Origin: Nitrospira sp.
GTDB taxonomy: Bacteria; Nitrospirota; Thermodesulfovibrionia; UBA6902
Direction: 5' to 3'
Length of the DNA stretch: 64,000 nucleotides
Assembly (NCBI GenBank): GCA_016784355.1
Contig: JADHUV010000005.1
Location: forward strand, 40,771 to 104,770
This document shows positions 53,311 through 63,143 of this stretch, piece after piece. Position 1 is the first letter of the stretch. Each line of letters opens with the position of its first letter. The notes beneath the pieces are model-generated. The model saw only the letters and a program-made list of their open reading frames with translations, was not told the origin of the DNA and searched no databases. The position numbers and the translations under genes were made by a program.

Positions 53311-55497
53311 TCATATAGATAATGTATCAAGTATTTTGCACAGAGAGGCCTGACACGTATCATTCAGTCCGACAAAGCGGATTGCGGTTGCATAATATTC
53401 CGGACCTGAAGTCTGACCGTCTGCACTAATATGCCTTGCCGATCTTACAACAATTCCATCAGTGAGATATCTGTGTTCATTAACCCTGATACTAAGGCCC
53501 TTTACCAACTGATCTGTAGACAGTTGCCCGCAAGATCGCACAAGTACACCCCCGGCACTGATATCCTGCACAGTACAATGTTCCGCCGTATGAATACCCT
53601 CAACAAAGCATTTAACTCCCGGCTTAATCCTCTCGTGAGTCCTCCGCTCCTTAATAGTATCCGGCTCATGACAGTCTCTTTTATGAGCCCTCTTGTCCTT
53701 GTACATCTCGGCATCAGCAAGACTTATAAGGTCATCGATTGATTCAGGACTTTCAGGATTATAATAACTAATACCCAGGGATACCGACAGATTGTATGCC
53801 CTGCCGGAGGTCTCATTAAAGACCTGCAGTTTATACTTTATGAGATTCATGATCCTGTATTCTATTTCTGGCTCTACTATTTCTGTCAGCAGCACAGCGA
53901 ATTCGTCGCCGCCTAAACGGGAAACAATGTCCGAAGCCCTGAAAGTCGCCTTTATGATATCAGCCACATCCTTTAAAGCCCGATCCCCCTCCTTGTGACC
54001 AAGGCGGTCATTTATAATCTTCAGACTATCGAGGTCAATATACAGAAGGGCCATCCTGTTTTTTGTTCTCAGGGCAGACATACACTGCTGCCGCATAAAC
54101 GTAAAGAAGCCTCGACGGTTTAAAAGGCCCGTCATTTCATCAGTAATTGATGCGGCCCTGAGCTGTTTCTCAAGATGCTTACGCTGGGTAATATTTCTCA
54201 CCAGGGCAATATATCTCTTGCCGTGTTCAGTAGTCATAAGTGTCATATTAAACTCTACCGGAATCACAACATTATCAGGGGACACAAACTCTGTCTCATA
54301 ATTACGTATCACCCCTTTCTGCGAACACTCCCTGAGCTTCTCACGATAAATCGTTCTTTCGTTTTGTACAATCCACTCCATCTCATAATTACCTATAACA
54401 TCTGCCTGCCCGCTTCTGCCGGTTAACTTAATATATTTATTGTTCGCATCCAGCACCCTCCCGGCATCATCAATTACTACAAATCCGGTGTCAGTTGTCT
54501 CAATCAGGGCCTTATATTTTCGCTCAGATTCCTGAAGCGCAGAGACAGCATTTTTACGTTTCGTAATATCCTCTACAATGGCAAGGCTATAAAGAAAACC
54601 TCCATCATCAGCTCTGGCAGGAGCAACGGAAAGGTGAACCCAGAGCACTTCGCCATTCTTTTTCAAGAAACGCTGCTCCAACTCAAAATGGTCGATCTTC
54701 CCTCGCATCAATTCCTGAAAATACTTCTGACTTTTTTCAATATCATCAGGTGCGGTTATAGACTGCAGTGCAATATTCAATTCCTTTTCCGTATACCCGA
54801 GCATTCTCTGAAAGGCAGGATTTACCCTTAGCAGTTTCCCCTCACTATCAACCACTATAATGCCGGCAAAGGATCGGTTAAAGATTGTTCGAAAACGTTC
54901 CTCACTCTCCCTCAGTTCCCTCTGAGATTTTTCCCGTTCAGCAATATCAATAACCGCAATCCAGACACGTCCTGTGGCAGACCCGTCTATTTTTTCCGGG
55001 CGGCAGTCAAGCCTGGCTAAAAAAGACGATCCATCAACTTTTATTAATAGAATTTCAATATATGCATCTCTGTCATCCGTACACACATCACGGCAGTGCT
55101 GCCGAAACCTCTCAAGAAATTCTGGATCGACTATTGCTTCAAACTTCCTTTGAAGCAAGTCTTCACGCTCAACTCCCAATTGCCGGGCACCTGTGATATT
55201 CATTTCCGATATACACCCGCCCTCATCAAGAGTGAAATAACCAACAGGTGCATTGTCATAAAGCTCTAAATATCTGGCCAACTCGGCATATTCATCATCG
55301 CGTTCCTCACAAAGCTCCCTGTTGCGCATCTGATACGCAATATTAGTTATGCGTAATTCGCGCACAAGCGCGTGCAGTCCCGCTGGCGGGAGATCATTTA
55401 CAGGATCATTTACAAGCTGATTCAGGCTTTCTTCTGCCAGGGCCCTAAGTTCATTAAATGACACTGATGCCGGCTTATCTCGTTTTATTCCTATCAT
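53311..55497 (-). CDS. PAS-PAS-PAS-GGDEF-PilZ protein
   Basis: 728 aa, soluble. Three PAS domains lie at about 80-190, 200-320 and 325-445 (RFRTIFNRSFAGIIVVD, KYKALIETTDTGFVVID). The GGDEF domain starts DEMTGLLNRRGFF and has RLGGDEF with the I-site RASD. A PilZ domain occupies about 620-725 with RRTHERIKP and DISAGGVLV. It both makes and binds cyclic-di-GMP, so its activity is likely self-modulated. The neighbouring sugar transferase suggests a link with EPS control, which is inference. Confidence 0.92.
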   Translation of the reverse strand: MIGIKRDKPASVSFNELRALAEESLNQLVNDPVNDLPPAGLHALVRELRITNIAYQMRNRELCEERDDEYAELARYLELYDNAPVGYFTLDEGGCISEMNITGARQLGVEREDLLQRKFEAIVDPEFLERFRQHCRDVCTDDRDAYIEILLIKVDGSSFLARLDCRPEKIDGSATGRVWIAVIDIAEREKSQRELRESEERFRTIFNRSFAGIIVVDSEGKLLRVNPAFQRMLGYTEKELNIALQSITAPDDIEKSQKYFQELMRGKIDHFELEQRFLKKNGEVLWVHLSVAPARADDGGFLYSLAIVEDITKRKNAVSALQESERKYKALIETTDTGFVVIDDAGRVLDANNKYIKLTGRSGQADVIGNYEMEWIVQNERTIYREKLRECSQKGVIRNYETEFVSPDNVVIPVEFNMTLMTTEHGKRYIALVRNITQRKHLEKQLRAASITDEMTGLLNRRGFFTFMRQQCMSALRTKNRMALLYIDLDSLKIINDRLGHKEGDRALKDVADIIKATFRASDIVSRLGGDEFAVLLTEIVEPEIEYRIMNLIKYKLQVFNETSGRAYNLSVSLGISYYNPESPESIDDLISLADAEMYKDKRAHKRDCHEPDTIKERRTHERIKPGVKCFVEGIHTAEHCTVQDISAGGVLVRSCGQLSTDQLVKGLSIRVNEHRYLTDGIVVRSARHISADGQTSGPEYYATAIRFVGLNDTCQASLCKILDTLSI

Positions 55498-55610
55498 TAT
55501 GGTATTTCAAGAGGAGGAACATGTGAATAATTTTTTATGCCATACCCTCTATGCCTATGAAATTCATACTACTCCATTTTTGCCAGGTTGCATAGTGGTA
55601 AGATAAGGGC

Positions 55611-55636
55611 AAAAAAAGGGGAGGCATGGCCTCCCC
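55611..55636 (-). terminator. Rho-independent terminator of the dnaJ-hspR-clpB operon
   Basis: GGGGAGGC and GCCTCCCC are perfect arms around a three-base loop. On the minus strand they are followed by seven T residues. It lies 26 bp after the clpB stop. Confidence 0.85.
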
Positions 55637-55661
55637 TGCATATTCTTTACTTTTTAATAGG

Positions 55662-58283
55662 TTACATGGCCTGAACCGCTTCAGTCTGAGACATATTTTT
55701 TTTCTGAAATATGATCCCGCCATCCTGCATATCGACTCCTACCAGATCACCGCTCCTGAACGTCCCATCCAGTATCTTCTTTGCCAGAGTATTTAAGATC
55801 TCTTTTTGTATCGCCCGCTTAAGCGGTCTTGCACCATAAAGCGGGTCATACCCGATATCTGCGAGAAAGGCCTTGGCAGCATCAGTAAGCTCGATATCAA
55901 CATGCTTATCCTTAAGGTAACGTTTCATACGGCTTACCTGAATATCGACTATCTCTTTTAAGAGTTCCCTGCTCAGGGCATGGAAGGTTATGATCTCATC
56001 TACCCGGTTTAAAAACTCCGGTTTAAAAAAGCCTTTCAGATCTTCCATTACCAGTTTATTTATCTGCGAGTCCTCAGTCCACTCCGTCATCATCTCCTGT
56101 ATGTGCTGACTGCCAATATTGGATGTCATTATTACAACCGTATTTCTAAAATCAACCGTCCGGCCTTGTCCATCCGTCAGCCTGCCGTCATCAAGTAGTT
56201 GAAGCAGGACATTAAAGACCTCCGGATGAGCCTTTTCCACCTCATCAAGGAGAAGGACGGCATACGGATGCCTGCGCACCGCCTCTGTCAACTGGCCGCC
56301 CTCATCATAACCGACATAGCCGGGAGGGGCACCGATAAGACGGGATACGGTGTGCCTTTCCTGATACTCCGACATATCTATCCTTATCATCGCGTCTTCT
56401 GCATCAAACAAGAACTCTGCAAGAGCTCGGGCCAGCTCCGTCTTTCCCACACCTGTCGGCCCGAGAAACATGAACGACCCAATGGGTCTGTCCGGATCCT
56501 GTATGCCGGCACGCGACCTCCTCACTGCATCAGAAACAGCCCTTATAGCCTCTTCCTGACCAACCACCCTTCTGGCAAGCCGTTCTTCCATCTTCAGAAG
56601 TTTTTCAACCTCGCCCTCAAGCATCTTATTCACGGGCACACCTGTCCATTTTGAGACAATCTCTGCAATATCCTCTTCATCGACCTCTTCTTTAAGCATC
56701 CTTCCGGGGCCATCACCTGCATGAACAGCAGCATCCGCCTGCTCAAGCTCCTTTTCAAGCTCCAGAATCCTGCCGTACCGAAGCTCTGCCGCACGATTAA
56801 GATCACCGTCTCTTTCCGCCTTTTCCGATTCCAGCCTGCTCTTTTCCAGCTCTTCCTTTACAGCACTGACCCTTCCTATGGACGTTTTCTCGGATAACCA
56901 CTGGGCCTTTAATTCATCTCTCTGCCCTGAAAGTTTTTCTATCTCACCTTCAATTCGCCCCAGTCGCTCCCTGGAGGCCTCATCAGTTTCCCTCATCACC
57001 GCCTGACGTTCAATCTCGTACTGCCTGATCTTACGCTCAAGCTCATCAAGCTCGGCCGGCATACTGTCTATTTCCATTTTCAGCCGCGCTGAAGACTCAT
57101 CAATAAGATCTATAGCCTTGTCCGGCAGAAAGCGGTCTGTAATATAACGGTTGCTTAAAACAGCTGCCGCAACTATCGCAGAATCTGTAATCCTGACCCC
57201 ATGATGCACCTCATACCGCTCCTTCAGGCCGCGCAGTATAGATATGGTGTCCTCCACCGTAGGTTCATGAACCATAACCGGCTGAAACCGCCTTTCAAGC
57301 GCCGGATCTTTTTCTATATACTTTCGGTATTCTGCCAATGTAGTCGCCCCGATACACCTCAGTTCGCCCCTTGCAAGCGCAGGCTTCAGCATATTAGACG
57401 CATCTATTGAACCCTCTGCAGAACCGGCACCAACCACCGTATGCAGCTCATCTATAAAAAGTATGATACCGCCCTGAGCATCTTCTATCTCTTTCAGCAC
57501 GGCCTTAAGCCTGTCCTCAAACTCGCCCCTGAACTTCGCGCCGGCAACCAGAGCGCCCATATCAAGGGCGACAACTTTTTTATCCTTCAGGCTCTGAGGT
57601 ACATCTCCAGAGGTAATCCTCTGGGCCAGACCCTCTGCCAGGGCAGTTTTTCCTACGCCAGGCTCACCAATAACTACCGGATTATTTTTAGTCCTGCGGG
57701 AGAGAACCTGTATCACCCTCCGGACCTCTTCATCACGTCCGATCACCGGGTCGAGTTTTCCAAGCCTTGCGGCTTCGGTCAGATCCCTCGCATATTTTTT
57801 AAGTGCCTGATACTTCTCTTCCGGGTCCTGGTCGGTAACCCTTTGAGAACCCCTTATCTTACGCATGGCCTCAAGAACTTTTTCCGCTGTTACGCCTAAG
57901 CCGCTGAGGATCTTGCGAACCCTGCTCTGCGTCTTTACAAGTGCAAGCAGAAGATGCTCGACGCTGACATATTCATCCTTAAGAGCCTCCGACTCCTTAA
58001 AGGCAGCCTCAAATATATTTTTCAGCTCCTGCGTAACATAGAGCTGTCCGACCGGTGAGGCACCCAGAACTTTTGGCATACGATCTATGGCAGAATCAAC
58101 CTCTTTTGCAAGAGCTGAAATATTAACCCCTAGATCCTCCAGGATCTCTCTGGCTACACCCTCCTCAATGAGTGTCCGCAAAAGGTGTTCGGCATCAACC
58201 GACTGCTGCCCCCTCTGCTGGGCCATCTCCTGAGACTTCTGAATGGCCTCCTGACTCTTAATCGTGAATTTGTCTGTTCTCAT
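55662..58283 (-). CDS. clpB: Chaperone ATPase ClpB
   Basis: 873 aa, full length. The N domain (1-150) has the double repeat [14 protein letters not shown] and [13 protein letters not shown]. The first AAA module has Walker [16 protein letters not shown]. The middle coiled-coil domain is at about 410-530. The second module has [16 protein letters not shown] and a C-terminal small domain. It solves aggregates with DnaK. It is 37 bp after hspR and ends the operon dnaJ-hspR-clpB, an arrangement that places ClpB under HspR control. Confidence 0.97.
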   Translation of the reverse strand: MRTDKFTIKSQEAIQKSQEMAQQRGQQSVDAEHLLRTLIEEGVAREILEDLGVNISALAKEVDSAIDRMPKVLGASPVGQLYVTQELKNIFEAAFKESEALKDEYVSVEHLLLALVKTQSRVRKILSGLGVTAEKVLEAMRKIRGSQRVTDQDPEEKYQALKKYARDLTEAARLGKLDPVIGRDEEVRRVIQVLSRRTKNNPVVIGEPGVGKTALAEGLAQRITSGDVPQSLKDKKVVALDMGALVAGAKFRGEFEDRLKAVLKEIEDAQGGIILFIDELHTVVGAGSAEGSIDASNMLKPALARGELRCIGATTLAEYRKYIEKDPALERRFQPVMVHEPTVEDTISILRGLKERYEVHHGVRITDSAIVAAAVLSNRYITDRFLPDKAIDLIDESSARLKMEIDSMPAELDELERKIRQYEIERQAVMRETDEASRERLGRIEGEIEKLSGQRDELKAQWLSEKTSIGRVSAVKEELEKSRLESEKAERDGDLNRAAELRYGRILELEKELEQADAAVHAGDGPGRMLKEEVDEEDIAEIVSKWTGVPVNKMLEGEVEKLLKMEERLARRVVGQEEAIRAVSDAVRRSRAGIQDPDRPIGSFMFLGPTGVGKTELARALAEFLFDAEDAMIRIDMSEYQERHTVSRLIGAPPGYVGYDEGGQLTEAVRRHPYAVLLLDEVEKAHPEVFNVLLQLLDDGRLTDGQGRTVDFRNTVVIMTSNIGSQHIQEMMTEWTEDSQINKLVMEDLKGFFKPEFLNRVDEIITFHALSRELLKEIVDIQVSRMKRYLKDKHVDIELTDAAKAFLADIGYDPLYGARPLKRAIQKEILNTLAKKILDGTFRSGDLVGVDMQDGGIIFQKKNMSQTEAVQAM

Positions 58284-58320
58284 AATAAACCCCCTTAATA
58301 GTGCTTCAATCTATGCTGCC

Positions 58321-58665
58321 TCAATCATCTTCCTCAAAGGCCTCTTTTATCCGGTCCCTGAACTCCCTTTCAAGATCACTCTCCAGGTGACCCATCATCT
58401 GCTCCATTTCGTGCTGAAGCGCCTCAAAGCGACGGCGCATTCTAAGAATAATATCAACACCAGCACGATTGACTCCCAGTTCCTTGGTCAAGTTAAGAAT
58501 CACCCTGATCTGATCAAGATCCTCCGGAGAATATAATCGGGCGCCGCCCACCCTTTTAGGGCATAATAACCCGTCGCGTTCATACATTCTGAGCGTCTGC
58601 GGGTGAATATGAAACATCTCACACACCACCCCGATCATAAACATGGGCTGCGACTTATCGACCAT
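58321..58665 (-). CDS. hspR: HspR, MerR-family heat-shock repressor
   Basis: 114 aa from ATG 58665, which overlaps the dnaJ stop by 11 bp. The helix-turn-helix reads [23 protein letters not shown] (described here in parts: [19 protein letters not shown]) with [14 protein letters not shown]. The rest is helical with an acidic end. HspR represses chaperone operons by binding HAIR elements with DnaK as co-repressor. A HAIR-like sequence lies before dnaJ. Confidence 0.94.
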   Translation of the reverse strand: MVDKSQPMFMIGVVCEMFHIHPQTLRMYERDGLLCPKRVGGARLYSPEDLDQIRVILNLTKELGVNRAGVDIILRMRRRFEALQHEMEQMMGHLESDLEREFRDRIKEAFEEDD

Positions 58666-59713
58666 CTTCACCCTTCTCATATGCCTGTCCCAGCACCTCC
58701 AGTGCCTCGCGTGCCTTGTCGTCAATATTTTTTGGCACTATAATTTTTATTACCGCATATTGATCCCCCCTCGGAGCAGACTTACGGGCCGGAATACCCT
58801 TGCCCTTGAGCTTGAATTTCTTCCCGCTGTCAGTGCCGGCAGGAAGAGTCATATTTACGTCTCCATCCAGAGTAGGGACCTTGATCTTGCTTCCAAGTAT
58901 CGCATCATTAATCGTCACTGGAACATCAACGTAGAGGTCATTCCCCTCCCGCCTGTAAACTGGATGTGTCTGTACAGTTATTTCTATATAGAGATCCCCT
59001 GCCGGCCCACCATACATTCCGGCACTTCCCATGCCCCGGATCTTAACCTTACTGCCGGTACTCGCACCCGGTGGAATCTTAACCTTTACCGTATCTGTCG
59101 CAACTGCACTGCCGCTTCCACTGCATGCAGTGCAGGGCTTCGACACCACCTTACCCTGCCCGCGGCATGATGGACACGGCTGATTAATCTTAAACATTCC
59201 CCTGCTCTGTTTCACTGACCCGGCTCCCTTACACTGAGAGCATGTCTGGGAGACCTCTGCGCCTGAACCGCTGCATTTGCTGCACGCTGACTCTTTCCTG
59301 ATAGAAAATGGCTTGGTCACACCACTGTAAGCCTCTTCCAGTGTTATGCTGACCCTCGTAGACAGATCATCTCCCCGCATACCTCCGCGCTGCTGCCTGA
59401 ACTGACCAAACAGATCACTGAACATATCAGAGTCATTACCGAATCCAAATCCGCCCGGCTGAGCCCCGCCATAACCCTGACCGCCCTCAAAGGCCGCCTT
59501 CCCGTACTGATCGTATTCCTGCTTGCGCTTTGAATCGCTCAGAACCTCGTACGCCTCATTAATCTCTTTAAATTTCTTTTCAGAACTTATATCGCCCGGG
59601 TTAAGATCAGGATGATATTTGCGGGCCAGCTTTCTGTAAGACTTTTTAATCTCATCAGCAGTTGCCCCTTTTTTAACTCCAAGCAGTTCGTAATAATCAT
59701 TTGTTGCACTCAT
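58655..59713 (-). CDS. dnaJ: Co-chaperone DnaJ
   Basis: 352 aa. The J domain is at about 6-70 with YHPDLNPGD (HPD). A Gly/Phe region follows. The zinc-binding domain has four CxxCxGxG-type repeats ([32 protein letters not shown]). The C-terminal substrate-binding part is complete. ATG 59713 has GAGGAG upstream. No dnaK or grpE is in the operon. Confidence 0.97.
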   Translation of the reverse strand: MSATNDYYELLGVKKGATADEIKKSYRKLARKYHPDLNPGDISSEKKFKEINEAYEVLSDSKRKQEYDQYGKAAFEGGQGYGGAQPGGFGFGNDSDMFSDLFGQFRQQRGGMRGDDLSTRVSITLEEAYSGVTKPFSIRKESACSKCSGSGAEVSQTCSQCKGAGSVKQSRGMFKINQPCPSCRGQGKVVSKPCTACSGSGSAVATDTVKVKIPPGASTGSKVKIRGMGSAGMYGGPAGDLYIEITVQTHPVYRREGNDLYVDVPVTINDAILGSKIKVPTLDGDVNMTLPAGTDSGKKFKLKGKGIPARKSAPRGDQYAVIKIIVPKNIDDKAREALEVLGQAYEKGEDGR

Positions 59714-59751
59714 TTAATTACTTCTCCTCACACTCTATTTATTACAAATTA

Positions 59752-59781
59752 ATCATATCACTTGATACGATTCATGTCAAT
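59752..59781 (-). promoter_or_regulatory. Sigma-70 promoter with HAIR-like HspR operator before dnaJ
   Basis: On the minus strand TTGACA (59780-59775), 17-base spacer, TATGAT (59757-59752). Overlapping the -35 box is an inverted repeat ATTGACA, seven bases, TATCAAG at 59781-59761. HAIR consensus is CTTGAGT, seven bases, ACTCAAG, so the spacing is exact and the core TTGA/TCAA is kept. Confidence 0.65.
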
Positions 59782-59836
59782 CAGCTTAACTTAATTAATA
59801 TACATTTACTTAACTTGAACCACCTCAGTATCAGGT

Positions 59837-61027
59837 ATGAAATTATATCATCAAACAGCTGAAATAAATAGTGCTAACTTTTTTAATGCAAGCATGGGGC
59901 AAAACAATGTATATTGTAAGCATATGAATTCCCTCTCAATAGACAAAGGCCGCATACTGGTTTACAGACTTTTTGATGTCGCCCATGAAATAGATCTTGC
60001 CACTATGGAATCCAGGGCCAGAAAGGGAGTAAAACGCCTGCGCTTATCAAAACATACTTACATGGAGGCCCTTGAGTTCAATGATCCTCCGGTCTCGCTT
60101 GAGCTTGATGGATTTGCGATGCCGTTGTTTGGAAAAGAGCTTACCGTATGTGTCATTGCCAAGGCATATGATTTCGGTGTGATCTCAATCGCCTTTGATA
60201 TAACAATTCCCCATGGAACAAGCTTCGAGGCACTGGAAACAGCAGCCATTTCACTGGACATGGATGAATTAAATCATATTATCGCCAGAGAATATTGTCA
60301 CAACCTGGTCAAAGACCTTGGTGATGCAGTAATAGATCCATATATTAAAGATGAGTTTGAAGAAGAGTACATGATCTTTTACATAGAAAAGCTTGACAGG
60401 GAGATGGATGCCCTCGAATTTTTCAAAAAATATGACCCCTCAAAACTGCTTTTATACGAAACCAGGCAGGTCAGTCACTATGCAAGGGCCGAGACACTAA
60501 AGCACCGTTTCAGCTACTACCCTGATGACTTTGTTGTGGTGCACCTGGACAATGCCCTTGTAATGGAACCATCCGGCAGCTTAGACATACCGGATCTGCT
60601 GGAATTCGCAACCGCCCAGATATTGGAACTGCGTTACTATGACAACGTACTGGACAAAGAAATGGCATGGATCTACAGTGAAATACCCAAAAACAAAAGC
60701 GCCTCTATATTCAAACTCAGAAACTATGAAAAACTCGCAAAAAAAATAATCTATACAATTACTGATCTGACAGCCGTCACTGAAAAAGTCGATAATGCCC
60801 TGAAAGTAACCGAAGATGTATATTATGCAAAAATATACAAGACAGCTATGATACTTTTTCAAGGCAAGGCATGGGAAGACAGCATACGGGGAAAATTAGC
60901 TACGGTTACAGATGCCTATAAAATGATATGTGATGAGATATCCACTAATAAGGGACACATCCTGGAGTTGTGGATCATAATACTGATCGTTATTGAGATA
61001 ATACTGCTGATAGTTATTGAGTGGTAA
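59837..61027 (+). CDS. RMD1/DUF155 family protein
   Basis: 396 aa; starts at ATG 59894 or 59924 are also possible. The family features are the central LRYYDNVLDKEMAWIYSEI, the region VTEKVDNALKVTEDVYYAKIY, and a C-terminal hydrophobic segment (LWIIILIVIEIIL). Homologues RMD1, Sif2 and Sif3 in fungi and RMND1 in mitochondria support inner-membrane organisation. In bacteria the role is unknown. It has its own promoter region divergent from dnaJ. Confidence 0.85.
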   Translation: MKLYHQTAEINSANFFNASMGQNNVYCKHMNSLSIDKGRILVYRLFDVAHEIDLATMESRARKGVKRLRLSKHTYMEALEFNDPPVSLELDGFAMPLFGKELTVCVIAKAYDFGVISIAFDITIPHGTSFEALETAAISLDMDELNHIIAREYCHNLVKDLGDAVIDPYIKDEFEEEYMIFYIEKLDREMDALEFFKKYDPSKLLLYETRQVSHYARAETLKHRFSYYPDDFVVVHLDNALVMEPSGSLDIPDLLEFATAQILELRYYDNVLDKEMAWIYSEIPKNKSASIFKLRNYEKLAKKIIYTITDLTAVTEKVDNALKVTEDVYYAKIYKTAMILFQGKAWEDSIRGKLATVTDAYKMICDEISTNKGHILELWIIILIVIEIILLIVIEW

Positions 61028-61057
61028 AGGCCATCAGAAAAAAAATCTGGCTTTCAC

Positions 61058-61747
61058 TTAACCCTTTACCGGAATCCTGAAATCATACTCTGTCAGGGAA
61101 GGATTTCTCTTCAGCTTTTTCAATTTCACCTCAAAACTGAACTCCCCTAAAGTTATATAAATCATCGACTGATACCAGTAACCGTCCTCACCCTGTTCCG
61201 GCTTACCGTAATATATATCCACCTTTGTGTCTGCCACAAAAAGCTCCTGCCTGACCGGAAGCAGGGTGCCCTCATCAATAAATATCCTTTTCTCACCGGT
61301 CTCTATAACATAGAGCAATTCATCAGGACTCCGGCTAAGCCTGCTTTCTTCAAGCCCGTCCCACCAGAACACAGCATTATACATCTCATTACTGAACTCC
61401 TTTAATCTGCTGGCCTCTTTCCCGGCAAGCATATACAGCTCCCCTCCAGTCACCACAAAATCCTTCACCAGTATCCCAAATTTATATACCCGGGTATGCA
61501 CTGTCCCCGGCCTCCTGATAAGAATGGATGCATTCAGAAAGTCATAGGGCTCCCCGAGTCTTTCTATCCTGACATCGGTTATGGCCTTAAGCGCATCCAC
61601 GCCCCCGCCGGCCTGCAGTACAATTTCCTGCATTGTCACTGTCTTGCCGGGATATTCCGGCGGCTTCACCGCAACCCTTGCAGGGGCACATGCGGAAATC
61701 AATATAAAAAAACTAAAACATAAGTATCTCAACGGCTTCTTCAACAT
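61058..61747 (-). CDS. LolB/LolA-like outer-membrane lipoprotein
   Basis: 229 aa. The signal peptide ends in lipobox ILISAC. The mature part is a beta-rich shell of about 190 residues with strands such as FLNASILIRRPGTVHTRVY and DFVVTGGELYML, which resembles LolA/LolB or DUF4292 folds. The exact family is uncertain. It starts inside the radA coding end (35-bp overlap), so it is cotranscribed with radA. Confidence 0.75.
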   Translation of the reverse strand: MLKKPLRYLCFSFFILISACAPARVAVKPPEYPGKTVTMQEIVLQAGGGVDALKAITDVRIERLGEPYDFLNASILIRRPGTVHTRVYKFGILVKDFVVTGGELYMLAGKEASRLKEFSNEMYNAVFWWDGLEESRLSRSPDELLYVIETGEKRIFIDEGTLLPVRQELFVADTKVDIYYGKPEQGEDGYWYQSMIYITLGEFSFEVKLKKLKRNPSLTEYDFRIPVKG

Positions 61748-63053
61748 TTTTCACTCCTATAAGCTCAATCCCATGATCTTCGACATTCGATGCATTGCCT
61801 GCGGGGATGATTCCCTTTTTAAATCCCAGCTTGGCGGCCTCCCTGATTCTGATACCAGCCTGACTGACCGCCCGCAACTCACCTGAAAGCCCTATCTCCC
61901 CGAATGTAAATATCCCCGTATCGACAGGCTTATTACGAAATGAGGATACAATAGAAGCCACCATGCCCATATCAACCGCAGTTTCATTAAGCTTCAGTCC
62001 ACCCACTACATTTACATATACATCCATAGAACCAAATTTCATCCCGAGTCTCTTATCAAGTACCGCCAACAGCAAACTGATCCTGTTATAATCAACACCA
62101 AGGGCCGTCCTGCGCGGCACACCAAAGCTTGATGATGTAACAAGCGCCTGCATCTCTATAAGCAGAGGCCTGGTCCCCTCCAGGCTAACCGTCACCACTG
62201 AGCCCGGGACATTAACCGGCCTCTCCGATAAAAAAAGTTCAGAAGGGTTAGCTACCTCCTGCAGGCCGGCCTCAACCATCTCAAACACTCCTATTTCATT
62301 CGTGGAGCCAAACCTGTTTTTAACGGCCCGCAGTATCCTGAAAGGATTTCCCTTATCACCTTCAAAATATAAAACCGTATCCACTATATGTTCCAGTATT
62401 TTAGGACCGGCAATAGCCCCGTCCTTCGTAACATGCCCTATAATAAAGAGAGGTATATTATGTTTTTTTGCAAGAAACATCAGCTTGGTCGAACAATCCC
62501 TTATCTGACTGACAGAGCCTGGTGCAGATGAAAGCTCAAGAGAAAAAATCGTCTGAATAGAATCTATAATTATCACTGAAGGCCGCTCTTTCTGCACGAC
62601 CGAAATAATCCCCTCAAGCGAGGTCTCCGGCAGAAGGATTATCTTGTCCGAAGTAATATTAAGACGATCCGCCCTGATCTTTATCTGTTCAGGCGATTCC
62701 TCACCGGACACATAAAGAACACTTCCAAGACCGGTAAGCCCGGGAAGTGACTGAAGTATGAGCGTAGACTTACCAATACCGGGATCACCACCCAATAAAA
62801 CTACCGAACCCATGACTACCCCGCCGCCCAGAGTCCTGTCCAGCTCTGATATTCCGGTAGAAAAACGCTGACCATCTGAATGGGTAATATCTGAAAGAAC
62901 AACAGGCGCCGACGCCTTACGGCTCTTAAGCTTTACTACCTGCTCTTCTTCTGTAAAAGTGTTCCACTCACCGCAATCCGGGCATTTGCCAAGCCATTTA
63001 GGACTTGAAAAACCGCAGGACTGACATTGATAAAGTAACTTGGTACGCGACAT
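61713..63053 (-). CDS. radA: DNA repair protein RadA
   Basis: 446 aa. An N-terminal zinc finger has CQSCGF and CPDCGEW. The RecA-like part has Walker A GGDPGIGKST and the KNRFG motif with GSTNEIGVF. A Lon-like C-terminal domain follows, with VVGGLKLNETAVDMG. RadA is a branch-migration helicase in recombination. Its stop codon overlaps the lipoprotein start region. Confidence 0.97.
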   Translation of the reverse strand: MSRTKLLYQCQSCGFSSPKWLGKCPDCGEWNTFTEEEQVVKLKSRKASAPVVLSDITHSDGQRFSTGISELDRTLGGGVVMGSVVLLGGDPGIGKSTLILQSLPGLTGLGSVLYVSGEESPEQIKIRADRLNITSDKIILLPETSLEGIISVVQKERPSVIIIDSIQTIFSLELSSAPGSVSQIRDCSTKLMFLAKKHNIPLFIIGHVTKDGAIAGPKILEHIVDTVLYFEGDKGNPFRILRAVKNRFGSTNEIGVFEMVEAGLQEVANPSELFLSERPVNVPGSVVTVSLEGTRPLLIEMQALVTSSSFGVPRRTALGVDYNRISLLLAVLDKRLGMKFGSMDVYVNVVGGLKLNETAVDMGMVASIVSSFRNKPVDTGIFTFGEIGLSGELRAVSQAGIRIREAAKLGFKKGIIPAGNASNVEDHGIELIGVKNVEEAVEILMF

Positions 63054-63143
63054 GCAGTATTGTGTATCAGATAGAATTGCTGTGTCAAGAAAAGCTCTTA
63101 TTTACTTAAAATCCACGCATGATGAAAAAAAGGCTTGATGCCT

